From NCBI RefSeq assembly GCF_000176855.2, contig NC_015138.1, positions 4,402,001 to 4,466,000 on the forward strand: a DNA stretch of 64,000 nt, given 5' to 3'. The notes below the pieces were generated by a model. That model was not told the DNA's origin and ran no database searches. It saw only the letters and a list, made by a program, of their open reading frames with translations. The first letter of the stretch is position 1; every line of letters begins with the position of its first letter. Source of the DNA: Paracidovorax avenae ATCC 19860 (GTDB lineage Bacteria; Pseudomonadota; Gammaproteobacteria; Burkholderiales; Burkholderiaceae_C). Below are positions 1-8,657 of this stretch, in pieces. The position numbers were made by a program, and so were the translations under genes.

Positions 1-353
1 CCGAGTCCTACCTGGAAAACGCCATCGCCAAGCCGCTGAACCGCGCGATGGTGAAATGGTTCGTGGACCATCTGGTGCGCTCCGAGGAAGACCTGGCCGA
101 CCCGCGCCTGTCCCTCGTCGATGCCCGCCTGGAGGGCCTGCCGCCGGTCACCATCATCAACGCCCGCATCGACCCGCTGCGCAGCGACGGCGCCAGGCTC
201 GAGAAAGCGCTGCAGGACGCCGGCGTGCCGGTGGAGCGGCGCGACTACGAGGGCGTGGCCCACGAGTTCTTCGGCGCCGCCGCCGTGCTCGAAAAAGCCC
301 GCCAGGCCCAGGCCTACGCGGGCGAGCGGCTGCGCGCGGCCCTGCGCGCCTGA
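1..353 (+). CDS. alpha/beta hydrolase, C-terminal part (cut by window edge)
   Basis: The reading frame is open from the first bases of the window (phase starting at base 3) to a TGA at 351-353, so only the last ~116 residues are present. The fragment carries the end of an esterase/lipase-type alpha/beta hydrolase fold. The segment INARIDPLRSDG supplies the acid residue of the triad and GVAHEFF supplies the catalytic histidine; the nucleophile serine would lie upstream. Such proteins hydrolyse carboxyl esters in the cytoplasm; the substrate cannot be read from this piece. The assignment to the hormone-sensitive lipase-like (alpha/beta hydrolase-3) group rests on the spacing of DPLRSDG and the histidine motif. 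About 130 bp without a gene follow before the next start. Confidence 0.75.
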   Translation, partial: ESYLENAIAKPLNRAMVKWFVDHLVRSEEDLADPRLSLVDARLEGLPPVTIINARIDPLRSDGARLEKALQDAGVPVERRDYEGVAHEFFGAAAVLEKARQAQAYAGERLRAALRA

Positions 354-480
354 CGCGCTACACTGGCGCTCCAATGGGTGCCCTTCCCGGTGCCGCGCCC
401 CGCAGCGCCGGTGAAGATGGCAGGTCGTCGCGCAGGTCGGGCCGCCGCGCGGAAACAACCACGACCTCCCGCACCCTTCC

Positions 481-1758
481 ATGGACACCCATCCCCTCGC
501 CCAGGCCGTTTCCGCCGCGGTCTTCGCCGTCGCGCTGCTCCACACCTTCGCCGCCAGCCAGTTCGAACGGCTCTCGCGGCGCTTCCCGCGCCATGCCGGG
601 CTCTTCCACCTGCTCGGCGAGGTGGAGGTGGTCTTCGGCTTCTGGGCCATCGTGCTCATCGCGCTGCTGGCCCTGCTGCAGGGCGGCATCGAGGCCCTGG
701 CCTATGCGGAATCCCGCAACTACACCGAGCCGCTGTTCGTCTTCGTGGTGATGGTGGTGGCGGCCTCCCGCCCCATCCTGGACGCGGTGACCCGCACGGT
801 GGCAGCCCTCGCGCGCGGCCTGCCCGTGGCCCGGCCGGTGGCCATGGCCTGGCTGGGCCTGTCGGTGGTGCCGCTGCTGGGCTCCCTCATCACCGAGCCG
901 GCGGCGATGACGCTGGCGGCCCTGCTGCTCGCGCCCGTGGCCTTCCACGCCGGCATTCCCGAACGCGCCAAATACCTCGCGCTGGGCGTGCTGCTGGTCA
1001 ACGTCTCCATCGGCGGCACGCTCACCGCCTACGCGGCGCCGCCGGTGCTGATGGTGGCCTCGACCTGGCATTGGGACAGCGCCTTCATGTTCACGCACTT
1101 CGGCTGGAAGGCCGCGCTGGCCGTGGCGGCCAACGCCACGCTCGCGGCATGGACGCTGCGCCCGCACCTGCTGCGCCACGATGGCAGGGCGGCCGGCCCC
1201 GAGGACGCGCCGCACGCGCCACCCGCCGTCCCCGCGCTGGTATCCGCGGTGCACATCGCGCTGCTCGCAGGCGTCGTGCTGTTCGCGCACCATCCCGTCG
1301 CCTTCCTGGGCATGTTCCTGCTGTTCCTGGGCTTCACGCAGGCCTATGCGCGCTACCAGAACCCGCTGATCCTCAAGGAGGCGCTGCTCGTCGGCTTCTT
1401 CCTCGCGGGCCTGGTGGTGCTGGGCGGCCTGCAGCGCTGGTGGCTGCAGCCCATCGTCTCCAACCTGGAGCCGCTGGCGCTCTTCTTCGGTGCCCTGGGC
1501 CTCACGGCAGTGACCGACAACGCGGCGCTCACTTACCTGGGCTCGCTCATCACGGGCATCTCTGCGCAGAGCCAGTACATGCTGGTGGCTGGCGCGGTGG
1601 CCGGCGGAGGCCTCACGGTGATCGCGAATGCGCCCAATCCCGCCGGGGTGGCCCTGCTCAAGCCGGGGTTCGCGGACGGCACCGTCGGCGCCGGGGGACT
1701 GCTGCTGGGCGCGCTGGTGCCCACGGCGGTGGCCGCGGCGGCCTTCCTGGCGCTGTAG
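481..1758 (+). CDS. putative Na+/H+ antiporter-like membrane protein
   Basis: A 425-residue, very hydrophobic protein with about ten to twelve predicted membrane segments, beginning at an ATG 127 bp after the hydrolase. Hydrophobic stretches such as VVFGFWAIVLIALLALL, LFVFVVMVVAA and TLAALLLAPVAF alternate with short charged loops. Polar residues sit inside membrane segments (SLITEPAAMTL; AVTDNAALTYLGSLITG), as is usual for ion-coupled antiporters. The overall pattern resembles the family annotated as putative Na+/H+ antiporter (Pfam Na_H_antiport_3). The ion specificity is inferred from the family. It probably works in the inner membrane in ion homeostasis. The gene runs convergently towards the carbamoyltransferase with only 25 bp between the stop codons, and no clear hairpin terminator was seen there. 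Confidence 0.65.
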   Translation: MDTHPLAQAVSAAVFAVALLHTFAASQFERLSRRFPRHAGLFHLLGEVEVVFGFWAIVLIALLALLQGGIEALAYAESRNYTEPLFVFVVMVVAASRPILDAVTRTVAALARGLPVARPVAMAWLGLSVVPLLGSLITEPAAMTLAALLLAPVAFHAGIPERAKYLALGVLLVNVSIGGTLTAYAAPPVLMVASTWHWDSAFMFTHFGWKAALAVAANATLAAWTLRPHLLRHDGRAAGPEDAPHAPPAVPALVSAVHIALLAGVVLFAHHPVAFLGMFLLFLGFTQAYARYQNPLILKEALLVGFFLAGLVVLGGLQRWWLQPIVSNLEPLALFFGALGLTAVTDNAALTYLGSLITGISAQSQYMLVAGAVAGGGLTVIANAPNPAGVALLKPGFADGTVGAGGLLLGALVPTAVAAAAFLAL

Positions 1759-1783
1759 CGGGACGGGCAGCGCCCGGCGGACG

Positions 1784-3076
1784 TCACTCCAGGCCGTCGA
1801 AGGTCGCGTCGTCCGGCCCCACGTAGCGTGGCGATGTCCAGGTGGCGTCGCGCAGGGAACCGGCGACCTGCGTCTCCACGCCCATCAGCACGGCGAACAG
1901 GGCCATGCGCACCGCGATGCCGTTGTCGGTCTGGCGGAAGATGGCCAGGCGCGGATCGTGGTTCAGGTCGGTGCTCAGGTCGTTCGCGCCCGGCCGGCCG
2001 TCGCGCGGCAGCGGATGCATCAGGATGGTGTCCGGCCTGCACACCGCATCCACGAGGCCCTTGCGCACCTGGAATTCGGGCGTGTAGCCCTCCATGGCCT
2101 CGCCCTCGAAACGCTCCTTCTGCACCCGGGTGGCATAGACCACGTCGGCACCGCGCAGCCCGGCCTCCAGCGAATCCACGGTTTCCACCGCATGGCCGCG
2201 CTGCGCCGCCAGCTCGACGAGGTGGTGCGGCATTTCCAGCGACGGCGGCGCCACCAGCGTGAAGCGCAGCCCGCGGTACAGCGAGAGCAGGCGGATGAGC
2301 GAATGCACGGTGCGCCCGTACTTCAGGTCGCCCACGATCGCGATGTGGGCGCCGTCCAGCAACCGCCCCTGGCGCGAGAACTCGCGCTGGATGGTGTACA
2401 CGTCCAGGACGGCCTGGCTCGGGTGCTCCCCGGGGCCGTCGCCCGCGTTGATGACGGGAATGTTGGTGGCGCGCGCGAACTCGGCCACCGACCCCTGTTC
2501 GGGATGGCGCACCACCAGCGCGTCCACGTAGCCGCTCATCACGCGGCTCGTGTCGTAGATGGATTCGCCCTTGGCCATGGACGAGAAGGTGAAGCCGGTG
2601 GTGTCGCACACGCTGCCGCCCAGCCGGCAGAACGCCGCGCCGAAGCTCACCCGGGTGCGCGTGCTGGCCTCGAAGAACAGGCTGCCGAGCACCGCGCCCT
2701 CGAGCACCCGCGACACCTTCTGCCGGCGCGCGATGGGCTGCATCACGTCGGCGACGTGGAACAGGTCTTCCAGGCTGCCCCGGTCGAACTGCGACACCGA
2801 CAGCAGGTGGCGCTGCCCCTCCACGGCGATGCGGTCGGCGAGCGGCCGGTGGTCCGGCTGGCCCGGCAGCTCGGCCGCCAGCGCCTCGTGCCGGAGGATC
2901 TCGGTGACGAATTTCCCGACCATGTCCGGCATGGCGCGGGATTCCGACGAATCCTCCGGCAGCAGCCAGGTATCGAGCGCGCGGCGCCGCACGCCCAGGC
3001 GCTCGGCAAACGCATTGCGCGTCAGGTTGAGGCGGCGCATCGCGTCGCGCAGGAATTCCTGTTGTTGCTGGGGCAT
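1784..3076 (-). CDS. pyrB: aspartate carbamoyltransferase with HTH-like N-terminal extension
   Basis: A 430-residue member of the aspartate/ornithine carbamoyltransferase family. It carries the carbamoyl-phosphate loop STRTR, the EHPSQ motif, and HPLPRDGRPGANDLS near the C-terminus. The HPLPR pattern and overall fit favour aspartate carbamoyltransferase, the first committed step of pyrimidine synthesis. Catalytic chains are usually about 300-310 residues. Here about 80 extra residues precede the catalytic part, and residues ~9-45 (LRDAMRRLNLTRNAFAERLG and RRRALDTWL) read like a lambda/XRE helix-turn-helix. The ATG at 3074-3076 was chosen because further upstream the frame runs into the promoter. 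The -10/-35 region and two palindromes lie directly upstream, which suggests autoregulation (inference). The gene stands alone, not beside pyrC or pyrR. Confidence 0.85.
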   Translation of the reverse strand: MPQQQQEFLRDAMRRLNLTRNAFAERLGVRRRALDTWLLPEDSSESRAMPDMVGKFVTEILRHEALAAELPGQPDHRPLADRIAVEGQRHLLSVSQFDRGSLEDLFHVADVMQPIARRQKVSRVLEGAVLGSLFFEASTRTRVSFGAAFCRLGGSVCDTTGFTFSSMAKGESIYDTSRVMSGYVDALVVRHPEQGSVAEFARATNIPVINAGDGPGEHPSQAVLDVYTIQREFSRQGRLLDGAHIAIVGDLKYGRTVHSLIRLLSLYRGLRFTLVAPPSLEMPHHLVELAAQRGHAVETVDSLEAGLRGADVVYATRVQKERFEGEAMEGYTPEFQVRKGLVDAVCRPDTILMHPLPRDGRPGANDLSTDLNHDPRLAIFRQTDNGIAVRMALFAVLMGVETQVAGSLRDATWTSPRYVGPDDATFDGLE

Positions 3077-3080
3077 ATAT

Positions 3081-3134
3081 ACGCAATGCGTTTCAATGGC
3101 TGAGCATTTGAAGCGCAATGCGTACACAAGTCAA
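3081..3134 (-). promoter_or_regulatory. pyrB promoter with two operator-like palindromes
   Basis: On the minus strand a sigma70-like promoter is visible: -35 TTGACT (3134-3129), a 17-bp spacer and -10 TCAAAT (3111-3106). A perfect 11-bp inverted repeat ACGCA-A-TGCGT lies at 3081-3091, between the -10 and the start codon. A second copy with one mismatch (GCGCAATGCGT) lies at 3113-3123, inside the -10/-35 spacer. The copies are 32 bp apart, about three helical turns. This is a typical layout for a repressor binding both faces of a promoter; the binding protein is unknown. Confidence 0.55.
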
Positions 3135-3156
3135 GTCAGGATCGCCGGCGGCGGCG

Positions 3157-4593
3157 TCAGAGCTGGAACCCGACCGCCCTTACCACGCCTTCCGCAATGT
3201 CCCGCGGCCACGACGGCGCGCGGGCGTGCAGGCGCCGGGCCAGGGCGAACTGGTCCTCGCACCAGCCGGCCAGCCACCGCACCTCATCCGGCCCGTAGAA
3301 GGCCGTCATCGCCTCGTAGTTGAGGAACAGGCTGCGCGCATCGAGGTTGAGCGAGCCCGACAGCGCGAGATCGCCGTCGATCACCACCGCCTTGGCATGC
3401 ACCATGCCCGGCGCGAGCCAGACCTCCGCGCCGGCCTGGGCCAGCTCGCGCAGGGCGCGGGCGCGGGCCCAGTCGGCCAGCCGGTGGTTGGAGCGCCCGG
3501 GCACCAGCAGGCGCACCTGCACGCCGCGCCGGCAGGCCAGGCACCAGGCATCGAGCAGCGCATCGTCCGGCACGAAATACGGCGTCACCGCCACGATGCG
3601 CTCCTGCGCGTGGTAGGCGCCGGCCACCAGCAGCGCATGCACCGTGTCGTCCGCATGGTCGGGGCCGCTGGGCACCCACTGCGCGGGCACGCCCTGCGGC
3701 GGACCGGGGGGCAGCGGCCGCGGCAGTACCGCGCGGGCCATGCGCCCGCTCGCCGCCTGCCAGTCCGCCGCGAACTGGGCGGCGGCCTGCAGCGCGATCG
3801 GTCCGTCGATCTCGTAGCTCAGGTCGATCCAGGCCGGCAGTTGCGGCCGGTCCAGGAAGTACTCGCAGGCCAGGTTGCGGCCACCGCTCCAGAGCCGCTC
3901 GCCATCGGCCACCACCATCTTGCGGTGGTTGCGCAAGTTGGTGTGGCCGCGCATCGGGTTGTGCAGCAGCGGCATGAAGCGGCGCACCTGCACCCCGCCC
4001 TGCTTCAGCGTGCGCGACAGCTCCGCCGGCATGCCCAGGCTGCCCACCGCGTCCAGCAGCAGCCGCACCGCCACACCCCGGCCCGCGGCCTCCTGCAGCG
4101 CCGCGGCCACGCGCCGGCCCACCTCGTCGTCGCCGAAGACGAAGGTGCAGACATCCAGGCTGTGTTGCGCCGAGGCCACCGTGGCCAGCAGCGCCTCCAG
4201 CGCCTGCGGGCCCTGCCCATGGAAGACGATGCGCGCATTGCGCACCGGCGGCGCCAGCTCCAGCCCCGCCAGCAGCTGCGTGGCCCAGGCGGGCCCGGGT
4301 GGAGGCAACGGTGCCGGCGCAGCTTCCGGTGGCGGGCCGGCGACCAGCGATGCCGGTCCGGCCGCCAGCATGGGGGCGGCGCGCCGCTGCGGACGCACGA
4401 ACTTGCGCGATCCGAACATCAGGAACAGCGGTACCGCCGCATACGGGAAGGCCACGATCGCCAGCACCCAGCCCATGGCCGCTGAAGGATGGCGGCGCTG
4501 GCGGCCGATGCGCGTGGCCATCACGTAGATCAGCAGGCCCACGGCCACGAAAACCGCATGCCCCAGGCCCGAGAGCAGCGCGAAGCGCGTCAA
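3157..4593 (-). CDS. cls: cardiolipin synthase-like phospholipase D family protein
   Basis: A 478-residue membrane-anchored protein with two N-terminal membrane segments (LSGLGHAVFVAVGLLIYVM and WVLAIVAFPYAAVPLFLMF) followed by two PLD domains. Both HKD motifs are present: HRKMVVADGERLWSGG in the first half and HAKAVVIDGDLALSGS in the second. This is the layout of bacterial cardiolipin synthases, which join two phosphatidylglycerols, or of close transphosphatidylases. The predicted start is a TTG whose last two bases overlap the TGA of the histidine kinase gene upstream (TTGA at 4593-4590), so translation is probably coupled to it. Its place downstream of degP and a two-component pair suggests it belongs to an envelope-stress operon (inference). 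Confidence 0.85.
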   Translation of the reverse strand: MTRFALLSGLGHAVFVAVGLLIYVMATRIGRQRRHPSAAMGWVLAIVAFPYAAVPLFLMFGSRKFVRPQRRAAPMLAAGPASLVAGPPPEAAPAPLPPPGPAWATQLLAGLELAPPVRNARIVFHGQGPQALEALLATVASAQHSLDVCTFVFGDDEVGRRVAAALQEAAGRGVAVRLLLDAVGSLGMPAELSRTLKQGGVQVRRFMPLLHNPMRGHTNLRNHRKMVVADGERLWSGGRNLACEYFLDRPQLPAWIDLSYEIDGPIALQAAAQFAADWQAASGRMARAVLPRPLPPGPPQGVPAQWVPSGPDHADDTVHALLVAGAYHAQERIVAVTPYFVPDDALLDAWCLACRRGVQVRLLVPGRSNHRLADWARARALRELAQAGAEVWLAPGMVHAKAVVIDGDLALSGSLNLDARSLFLNYEAMTAFYGPDEVRWLAGWCEDQFALARRLHARAPSWPRDIAEGVVRAVGFQL

Positions 4594-6110
4594 GCGCCGC
4601 CCCCCGGGCTCCCCGTGCCACCCCCTGGCAGCGCCGGAACGCCGGCCGCCGCCGCGAAGCGCACCGCCACGCGCAGCCCGCCCAGGCGCGGCGATGCATC
4701 CAGCGCCACCGCGGTGCCGTGCAGCCGTGCGATCGACTCCACGATCGCCAGGCCCAGCCCGCTGCCGCCCACGGGCGCGCTGCCGGCCGCCGCCGGCGCG
4801 CGGTAGAAGCGCCCCAGCACGCGCTCGCGGTCATCCTCGGCGATGCCGGGGCCGCTGTCTTCCACCACCAGCTCCACGCCGGCAGGCCCCGGGCCTGCGG
4901 CTACTTCGCGCACGTGCACGTCCACCACGCCGCCGGCGGGCGTGTACTTCACGGCGTTGTCAACGAGGTTGCGCAGCAGGATGCGCAGCGCATCCGCATA
5001 CCCCAGCACCGCCACCGCGTCGCCGGTCGCCAGGCCCAGGTCGATGTCCTTGTTCTGCGCGGCGGGCGTGGCATCGGCCACGGCCTGCCGGGCGAGTCCG
5101 GCCAGGGGCACGGGCTCGGGCGGTGCGCCGGCAGCGGCGCTGGCCTCCTGCCGCGCCAGCGCCAGCAGTTGCTCCACGAGGCGCGTGGCACGGTCGATGC
5201 CGGCCGCGAGCCGCCCCGCCGCCACCGCGCGCGCCTCCTCGCTGCCCGCACGCTGCAGGCCCTGCAGCTGCAGCTTGAGCGCCGCCAGCGGCGAGCGCAG
5301 CTCGTGCGCCGCGTCCGCCACGAAATGCTGCTGCGCCTCGAAGGCGCGGCGCACGCGCTCGAACAGCAGGTTCAGCTCGTCCACCATCGGCCGCACCTCG
5401 TCCGGCAGCGCGCCCGCATGCACGGGCGACAGGTCGTCGGCCTGCCGCTTCGCCAGTTGCCGCCGCACCCGTTCCACCGGCGCGAGCGAGCCGCTCACCG
5501 CCCACCACACGGCCAGCGCCAGCAGCGGCGCCAGCAGCGCGATCGGCCCCGCCGTGCGCCAGGCCAGGTCGCGTGCCATCGCGCGGCGCGCGGCCATGTC
5601 CTGCGCCACCTGGATCACCTGCGAGCGCGTCTGCACGGAGAACACGCGGTAGATGGTGCCGTGCGCGCGCACGTTCGAGAAACCCAGCACCGCGCGCTGC
5701 GGCAGCGCCGCGCCCACGGACGACTCGAACACACGCAGCCCGTCGGACGACCAGATCTGCACCACGAACTCGGTGCTCTCCTCCTCCTGCTCCAGGGGTT
5801 CCGGCGTGCCCTCCGCCATGGCCGGCACGCCGGGGCGCAGCGCCATCGCCGTCTGCTGCATGTGGTAGTCGAAAATCTGGTCCGCCTCGGCCAGCGCCGA
5901 ACGGTAGGCGAGCGCGAACTGCAGCAGCGCCGCGCAGACGATCGCCACGAACAGGAAGCACAGCAGCCGCGCCCGCAGCGAATGCGGGGCGCGCGCAGAG
6001 AGGGCATCCATCCAGCGGTCCCGGCGGCGCATGCGGCCGGCCGGCGCGGAGGCACCGGCCGGCGCCTCGCCATGCCTATCGCCCGGGCCACCGTCCGCCA
6101 CCCCGCTCAT
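4590..6110 (-). CDS. sensor histidine kinase (QseC/PmrB-type)
   Basis: A 506-residue sensor kinase. It has a membrane segment near residues 30-50 (LLCFLFVAIVCAALLQ), a periplasmic sensor region of about 120 residues rich in Glu/Gln, and a second membrane segment (IALLAPLLALAVWWAV). A HAMP-like linker, a HisKA box with the phosphoacceptor His269 (ADAAHELRSPLAAL) and an HATPase domain follow (DNAVKY, DSGPGIAED, GSGLGLAIVE). The ATG at 6108-6110 overlaps the stop of the response regulator gene (ATGA), which fixes the start and shows coupling. It should phosphorylate the regulator encoded just upstream. A glutamate run in the periplasmic part (LEQEEESTEF) could bind cations such as Fe3+ or Mg2+, as in PmrB (inference). 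Confidence 0.88.
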   Translation of the reverse strand: MSGVADGGPGDRHGEAPAGASAPAGRMRRRDRWMDALSARAPHSLRARLLCFLFVAIVCAALLQFALAYRSALAEADQIFDYHMQQTAMALRPGVPAMAEGTPEPLEQEEESTEFVVQIWSSDGLRVFESSVGAALPQRAVLGFSNVRAHGTIYRVFSVQTRSQVIQVAQDMAARRAMARDLAWRTAGPIALLAPLLALAVWWAVSGSLAPVERVRRQLAKRQADDLSPVHAGALPDEVRPMVDELNLLFERVRRAFEAQQHFVADAAHELRSPLAALKLQLQGLQRAGSEEARAVAAGRLAAGIDRATRLVEQLLALARQEASAAAGAPPEPVPLAGLARQAVADATPAAQNKDIDLGLATGDAVAVLGYADALRILLRNLVDNAVKYTPAGGVVDVHVREVAAGPGPAGVELVVEDSGPGIAEDDRERVLGRFYRAPAAAGSAPVGGSGLGLAIVESIARLHGTAVALDASPRLGGLRVAVRFAAAAGVPALPGGGTGSPGGGA

Positions 6111-6766
6111 ACCTTCGGCACCATGTAGCCCACGCCCCGCACGTTCAGCACCAGGTCCGCACCGAGCTTCTTGCGCAGCCCGTGGATATAGACCTCGACC
6201 GCATTGCTGCTGATCTCGTCCTTCCAGCTGTAGAGTTTTTCCTCGAGCTGCGCGCGCGAGAGCACGCGCCCCGGGCGGGCGATGAGCGGCTCCAGCACCG
6301 CCCATTCGCGCCCGGACAGCACCACGGGCTCTCCGTTCACCGTCACCTCGCGCGTGGCCGGATCGATGGCCACGCCCTTGTGCTCGTAGACCGGCTCGGC
6401 CCGCCCTGCCGCACGCCGTGCCAGTGCCCGGATGCGCGCCAGCAGTTCGTCCAGTTCATAGGGCTTGAGCACGTAGTCGTCGGCACCGGCGTCCAGGCCC
6501 TGCACGCGCTGGGCCACCGCGTCGCGCGCCGTGGCCACCAGCACCGGCGTGCGGTCCTTGCGCGCGCGCAGATCGCGCAGCACCTCCAGGCCGTCGCGGC
6601 GCGGCAGGCCCAGGTCCAGCAGCACCACGTCGTAGGTCTGCGTGCGCAGCGCCGTATCGGCCATCTCGCCATCGCGCACCCAGTCCACCGCGTGCTGCTC
6701 CGCACGCAGCAGGTCGTACACGGCTTCGCCGATCATCGTGTCGTCTTCCACCAGCAGAAGGCGCAT
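6107..6766 (-). CDS. OmpR/QseB-family response regulator
   Basis: A 219-residue two-domain regulator. The receiver domain begins at the ATG at 6764-6766 (MRLLLVEDDTMIG) with acidic residues D8/D9, phosphoacceptor Asp51 (VVLLDLGLPRRDG) and the conserved Lys in LKPYELDEL. The C-terminal winged helix reads AVLEPLIARPGRVLSRAQLEE and HGLRKKLGADLVLNVRGVGY, typical of the OmpR/PhoB group. It shares a 4-nt overlap with the kinase gene downstream and lies ~200 bp after degP. Members of this group bind tandem direct repeats of about 11 bp. Exactly such a repeat array occurs upstream of degP at 8566-8609, so autoregulation of the whole cluster is plausible. Confidence 0.9.
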   Translation of the reverse strand: MRLLLVEDDTMIGEAVYDLLRAEQHAVDWVRDGEMADTALRTQTYDVVLLDLGLPRRDGLEVLRDLRARKDRTPVLVATARDAVAQRVQGLDAGADDYVLKPYELDELLARIRALARRAAGRAEPVYEHKGVAIDPATREVTVNGEPVVLSGREWAVLEPLIARPGRVLSRAQLEEKLYSWKDEISSNAVEVYIHGLRKKLGADLVLNVRGVGYMVPKV

Positions 6767-6962
6767 GGCAGGTGTCCTCGGAAGGTAGGTTCGTTCTCGC
6801 GCCGGCCGGGAGCAGGCCACGGCCCGGCGCCATCCGCCAAGGATAGCGGCAGGCCCTGCCGCGCCGCGTAGGAACCGGCCGGGCCGCAGGGACATGGGCC
6901 CGCCCAATGCGGGCCGAGGCCCCGGGCTCCGCCGGCAATGACCGGCGCCCGCCCGGGAAGGG

Positions 6963-8516
6963 TCAGCCCAGGGGCACCGGCACGAAGATCTTGTTGCCGT
7001 CCCGCTCGATCAGCAGCGCCACCGACTTGCCCGCCTTCGCCATCGCGGCGCGCACCTGCTCGATGCTCTGCGCCGGCGTGCCGTTGATCGACAGCAGCAC
7101 GTCGCCCGGGGCCACCCCCGCCACGGCGGCCGGACCGCGCGCCTCCTCCACCAGCAGGCCGCCGCTCACACCGGCCTCGCGGCGCTCCTGCGGCTGCAGC
7201 GGCCGCAGCGACAGGCCCAGCTGGCCCTTGCCCACCGCCTTGTCGGCGCTCGCCACCTTGGCCGGCTTGTCGTTCGCGTCGCCCAGCGTCGCCGTCAGTT
7301 CTTCCTGCTTGCCGTGGCGCCACACGTCCATGCGCGCCGTGGTGCCGGGCGAGGATTGGCCCACGAAGGCCGGCAGATCGCCCGAGGCCACGATAGGCTG
7401 GCCGTTGATGCGCAGGATCACGTCGCCCGACTTCAGGCCGGCCTTGTCCGCGGGGCCGCCGGGCTCCACGCCCGCCACCAGCGCGCCTTCGGGCTTGTCG
7501 AGCTGGAACGAATCGGCGAACGCCTGGTTCACTTCCTGCACCGACACGCCCAGCCGCGCGTGGCTGGCCTTGCCCGTGGCCAGGATCTGCTCCTTCACCC
7601 GCTCCGCCACCTCGATCGGGATCGCGAACGACACGCCCTGGTAGCCGCCCGAGCGGCTGTAGATCTGCGAATTGATCCCCACCACCTCTCCGCGCGAATT
7701 GAACAGCGGCCCGCCGGAATTGCCGGGGTTCACCGCCACGTCGGTCTGGATGAAGGGCACGAAGCTGTCGTCCGGCAGCGCACGGCCCTTGGCGCTCACC
7801 ACGCCCGCCGTCACGCTGTTCTCGAAGCCGAACGGCGAGCCGATGGCCAGCACCCACTCGCCCACGGAGAGCTTTTTCGTGTCGCCCAGGTGCACCACGG
7901 GCAGGTCCTTGGCGTCGATCTTCAGCACGGCGATGTCCGTCTTGGGATCGGAGCCCAGCACCTTGGCGCGGAACTCGCGCCGGTCGGTCAGCTTCACCGT
8001 CACCGTATTGGCGTCCTTCACCACGTGGGCATTCGTCAGGATGACGCCATCCGGGCTCACGATGAAGCCCGAGCCCTCGCCGCGCATCGGCACCTCGCGC
8101 TGCGGCATCCGCCCGCCGCCCGCACCGGGCATGCCCGGCATGCCGAAGCGGCGGAAGAATTCGAAGAACGGATCGTCCGGATCCATGCCCTGCCCGCCGC
8201 GGGGCTGCTGGTGCTGGGCGGACGGCGTCTCGTCGTCGCCGTCATCGTCCCCGCCGTTGTAAGACGTCTTGGTCGTGCCCGTCACGCTGATGTTCACCAC
8301 CGCCGGACCGTTGAGCGCGGTGATCTGCGCGAAATCCGGGGCGGACACGCCGGAATACGCCGCCGGCGCCGCGGCCACCGGCCCCGTGGCCGCGGGAGGC
8401 ACCGCCGCATGGCTGGAATGCAGGTTGGTGACGAGCCCCGCGCCCGTCGCCCCCATGGCCCCGGCGACCACCAAGGCGAGGGTCAGGCGGCGGGGGGTGG
8501 AGAGGATCGTGTTCAT
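6963..8516 (-). CDS. degP: Do/DegP-family periplasmic serine protease (MucD/HtrA type)
   Basis: A 517-residue HtrA protease. The N-terminus has a basic and hydrophobic signal sequence (about residues 8-36, ending near HSSHA), so it is exported to the periplasm. The trypsin-like domain shows the catalytic triad His164 (TNAHVV), Asp194 (KTDIAVLKID) and Ser267 (NPGNSGGPLF). Two PDZ domains follow (around KPEGALVAGVEPGGPADKAG and SGGLLVEEARG). A Gly/Asp/Gln-rich linker near residues 86-140 separates the signal from the protease domain, as in MucD proteins. It degrades or refolds damaged envelope proteins. Start: the ATG at 8514-8516 is preceded by AAAGG at 7 nt. It heads the cluster with the two-component pair and cls. 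Confidence 0.92.
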   Translation of the reverse strand: MNTILSTPRRLTLALVVAGAMGATGAGLVTNLHSSHAAVPPAATGPVAAAPAAYSGVSAPDFAQITALNGPAVVNISVTGTTKTSYNGGDDDGDDETPSAQHQQPRGGQGMDPDDPFFEFFRRFGMPGMPGAGGGRMPQREVPMRGEGSGFIVSPDGVILTNAHVVKDANTVTVKLTDRREFRAKVLGSDPKTDIAVLKIDAKDLPVVHLGDTKKLSVGEWVLAIGSPFGFENSVTAGVVSAKGRALPDDSFVPFIQTDVAVNPGNSGGPLFNSRGEVVGINSQIYSRSGGYQGVSFAIPIEVAERVKEQILATGKASHARLGVSVQEVNQAFADSFQLDKPEGALVAGVEPGGPADKAGLKSGDVILRINGQPIVASGDLPAFVGQSSPGTTARMDVWRHGKQEELTATLGDANDKPAKVASADKAVGKGQLGLSLRPLQPQERREAGVSGGLLVEEARGPAAVAGVAPGDVLLSINGTPAQSIEQVRAAMAKAGKSVALLIERDGNKIFVPVPLG

Positions 8517-8565
8517 GGCAAACCTTTCAGGTGGGTTGTGGCATGAACGGGAGTGTGCGGAGCGA

Positions 8566-8609
8566 GGCTTAGAGCGGGCTTAGAGGAAGGTTAGGGGAGG
8601 CTTAGGGTG
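8566..8609 (-). promoter_or_regulatory. four 11-bp direct repeats upstream of degP
   Basis: Four copies of GGCTTAGRGNN-like 11-mers stand head to tail on the plus strand. The TTAG cores are at 8569, 8580, 8591 and 8602, exactly 11 bp apart. The third copy is AGGTTAGGGGA and the others keep GGCTTAG. The array lies 50-93 bp upstream of the degP start codon. Tandem 11-bp direct repeats are characteristic of OmpR/PhoB-family binding sites, and the only such regulator in the window is encoded in the same cluster (6107-6766). Confidence 0.6.
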
Positions 8610-8657
8610 GTGTGTGGAGTCCAGGGGCAAGCCCGCAGCCCCCTCGACGCGTGCCGA

